NCBI GenBank assembly: GCA_945861125.1
Contig: CAMASZ010000050.1
Span: 1 to 8,009 of the forward strand
Source of the DNA: Rickettsia typhi
Lineage (GTDB): Bacteria > Pseudomonadota > Alphaproteobacteria > Rickettsiales > UBA1997
DNA: 8,009 nt
Direction: 5' to 3'
The position numbers and the translations under genes were made by a program. Below are positions 6,623 to 8,009 of the stretch, one piece after another. Numbering within the stretch: the stretch's first letter is position 1; each line of letters begins with the position of its first letter. The notes beneath the pieces were generated by a model. That model had not been told where the DNA came from. It worked only from the letters and a program-made list of their open reading frames with translations, and did not search any database.

Positions 6623-8009
6623 TTATTTCTTATCATCAAAATCTTTAAATTGTTTAGCATAATTTTCAAAATCTTTTGCATTTGATAATTTATTGTATTC
6701 ATCAATAGCTCTTTTTGCTCTATCGTAATCTTTAATACTATTGATTGCTTGATTAGCTTTTTTAATCTTTTTTGGTACCAAATCAGAAACAAAGGATAAT
6801 GCTTTAGGAGCTTTTATTGATGGAACTATGTTTGCTGGTAATCTTTGTAATGTCCTCTTTAATAAACTCCTCTTTTTATAGTCTACAATTCTTTCTTCAG
6901 CCTTTTGTTTGATATTTTTTGCTACTTTAATATTATCTTCAAGATTAGCAATTTTTTCACCTCTTTGATTTAAAATATCTATTTCATTTTCTAATTGTTT
7001 AATTCTTGACTTTATTTTGTTTTTTCTTTCGATATCTCTATAATTACCGCTATGGGTTGACTTCATTTTCTCCAAATCTTTTTCTAATTGTTTTTTTGTG
7101 CCCATTTTAGATAGTCCACCAAGTCTTCTTAAATGATTTAATTTTTCACTCATCATGTCAATATTTTTTGAAGTTTCATCTGAATCTATTTTGCTTTGTT
7201 GAGCTTCTAGTCTTTGATTTAATTTATCAATTTCGCTTTGTTTTGATGAAATTTTCTTATTATTATCTTTTAAAGATTTTTTGACTTTTTTTTCTAAGTT
7301 TTCTATGGTTTGATCCTTTGATTGATTTGAAGCTGAAGTTAATTTACGAGAAGTTCGATTATCACGATTATCTAGTATTTTTTTCTCATTTTCCATGCTA
7401 CTAATAACCTCTTGATCATTTATTTTTGGCAAACCTTGCTCTTTATTTTCTTTATTCTCTCGAGCTCTTTCTTTAATCATTTGTCTTTCTTCTTTTGATC
7501 TTAACATGTAATTAGAGCCTGCAGATAGGGTATCTATTTTACCCTCTGATTCTAGTTGTTTTCTAGCCTCTGTTGTTTCTTTACTGCCGAAAACAGCTTT
7601 TGACATTTTTTTTGAAGCTCCAGAAGCTAAATTATAAATTCCTTTTCTAGCACTTCGAGTAGGATTTTTTACAACATTTAATGCATTTTTTGCAACTGAT
7701 TTAAGTTTTTTATAATTACTTTTATCAACCTGAATTGAACCATCTTTGATAGACTTCATAAAGTTTTCTCTTTCAGTTGGAAGCATATCTTTCATTGCAT
7801 CAACTGCTTGATCATTTGTTAAGCTTGTCTTTACACCTCTATCATCTAAAGAATTAAATAAAGTTCCCCCATCTCTTGTGGCTTGTTTTCCAGCTTGCAT
7901 TAATAATTCTCCAAGTGAATTTCCTTCAAATTTAATTCCTCTTTCATTTATTAAATCTCTTGCTTTACTTTCGCCAAGACCCATCTCTATTCCTTTTTGC
8001 ATCATTGCT
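6623..8009 (-). CDS. C-terminal cytoplasmic tail of a second VirB6-like type IV secretion protein; 5' end cut by the window edge
   Basis: The reading frame is open through the right edge, so the Met at 8005 is internal: the Ala codon before it also matches the downstream paralogue. Counting that Met as residue 1, residues 1-95 plus the preceding Ala align ungapped to residues 1610-1705 of the downstream VirB6-like protein (about 31/96 identical; shared landmarks KQ, GG, LxDR, AMxxMxPxxR, FM, DG/SG-x-I-x-V-x-K). A weaker match covers residues 162-217 (MLRSKEER, ILDNRDN). Residues about 231-375 are a heptad-like coiled coil rich in Lys, Glu, Gln and Asn. Residues 388-412 form a more hydrophobic, Pro-containing break, and the protein ends in a short acidic/basic FDDKK. 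There is no Cys and no membrane segment in the visible part. By paralogy the missing N-terminus should hold a VirB6 membrane core, but this is inferred. The gene lies 93 bp upstream of its paralogue on the same strand, consistent with an operon. Confidence 0.75.
   Translation of the reverse strand, partial: AMMQKGIEMGLGESKARDLINERGIKFEGNSLGELLMQAGKQATRDGGTLFNSLDDRGVKTSLTNDQAVDAMKDMLPTERENFMKSIKDGSIQVDKSNYKKLKSVAKNALNVVKNPTRSARKGIYNLASGASKKMSKAVFGSKETTEARKQLESEGKIDTLSAGSNYMLRSKEERQMIKERARENKENKEQGLPKINDQEVISSMENEKKILDNRDNRTSRKLTSASNQSKDQTIENLEKKVKKSLKDNNKKISSKQSEIDKLNQRLEAQQSKIDSDETSKNIDMMSEKLNHLRRLGGLSKMGTKKQLEKDLEKMKSTHSGNYRDIERKNKIKSRIKQLENEIDILNQRGEKIANLEDNIKVAKNIKQKAEERIVDYKKRSLLKRTLQRLPANIVPSIKAPKALSFVSDLVPKKIKKANQAINSIKDYDRAKRAIDEYNKLSNAKDFENYAKQFKDFDDKK
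7721..8008 (-). repeat. Paralogous tail block in the upstream VirB6-like protein
   Basis: This is the partner of the block at 1415-1702, equal in length (288 bp, 96 residues) and about 31/96 identical at protein level by eye. The alignment runs to the very edge of the window, so the homologous region probably extends upstream. Confidence 0.75.

Noticed and set aside
6601..6792. 63-codon minus-strand ORF
   Set aside because: It overlaps the C-terminus of the upstream VirB6-like gene in another frame; that gene's coiled-coil tail and paralogy support the other frame.
8003..8005. ATG at 8005 as the true start of the upstream gene
   Set aside because: The frame remains open to the window edge and the alignment with the paralogue continues through the Ala codon before it, so the Met is internal.

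Overview
The window is very AT-rich and all supported genes lie on the minus strand, so the transcription order runs from 8009 down to 1. It holds three genes and no long gene-free stretch: the C-terminal part of a VirB6-like protein (cut by the right edge), a complete 2010-residue VirB6/TrbL-family protein with an apparent lipoprotein signal, and the first 161 codons of tatC (cut by the left edge). The AT bias, the giant VirB6 with a long Cys-rich extracytoplasmic N-terminus, and the arrangement of VirB6-like genes in tandem all point to an obligate intracellular alphaproteobacterium of the Rickettsiales type, where expanded virB6 clusters are a known hallmark of the type IV secretion system. 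This taxonomic call is an inference from protein character; no rRNA or other marker is present.

Region 8009-6623 encodes a Cys-free, Lys/Glu-rich, coiled-coil cytoplasmic tail. Its first 95 visible residues, plus the Ala before them, align without gaps to residues 1610-1705 of the next gene product (about 31 of 96 identical by eye). The two genes are therefore paralogues, and the missing upstream part is probably another VirB6 membrane domain. Region 6622-6530 is a 93-bp AT-rich spacer with no convincing promoter or terminator. Region 6529-497 encodes the complete VirB6-like protein: lipobox (Cys39), an ectodomain of roughly 1150 residues with 46 cysteines and a duplicated ten-cysteine module, a polytopic VirB6 core (about residues 1198-1485), and a roughly 500-residue cytoplasmic tail without cysteine. 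Region 483-1 is tatC, starting 13 bp after the virB6 stop, or overlapping it if one of three upstream in-frame ATGs is used.

The two VirB6-like proteins would be inner-membrane channel components of a type IV secretion system, with their large ectodomain facing the periplasm and a long tail facing the cytoplasm. TatC is the receptor of the twin-arginine export pathway. It is a housekeeping gene that appears to be read from the same transcript, and no functional link to the secretion system can be shown from the sequence. The least explained parts are the duplicated ten-Cys module, the lipobox on a VirB6, and the conserved block in the paralogous tails.
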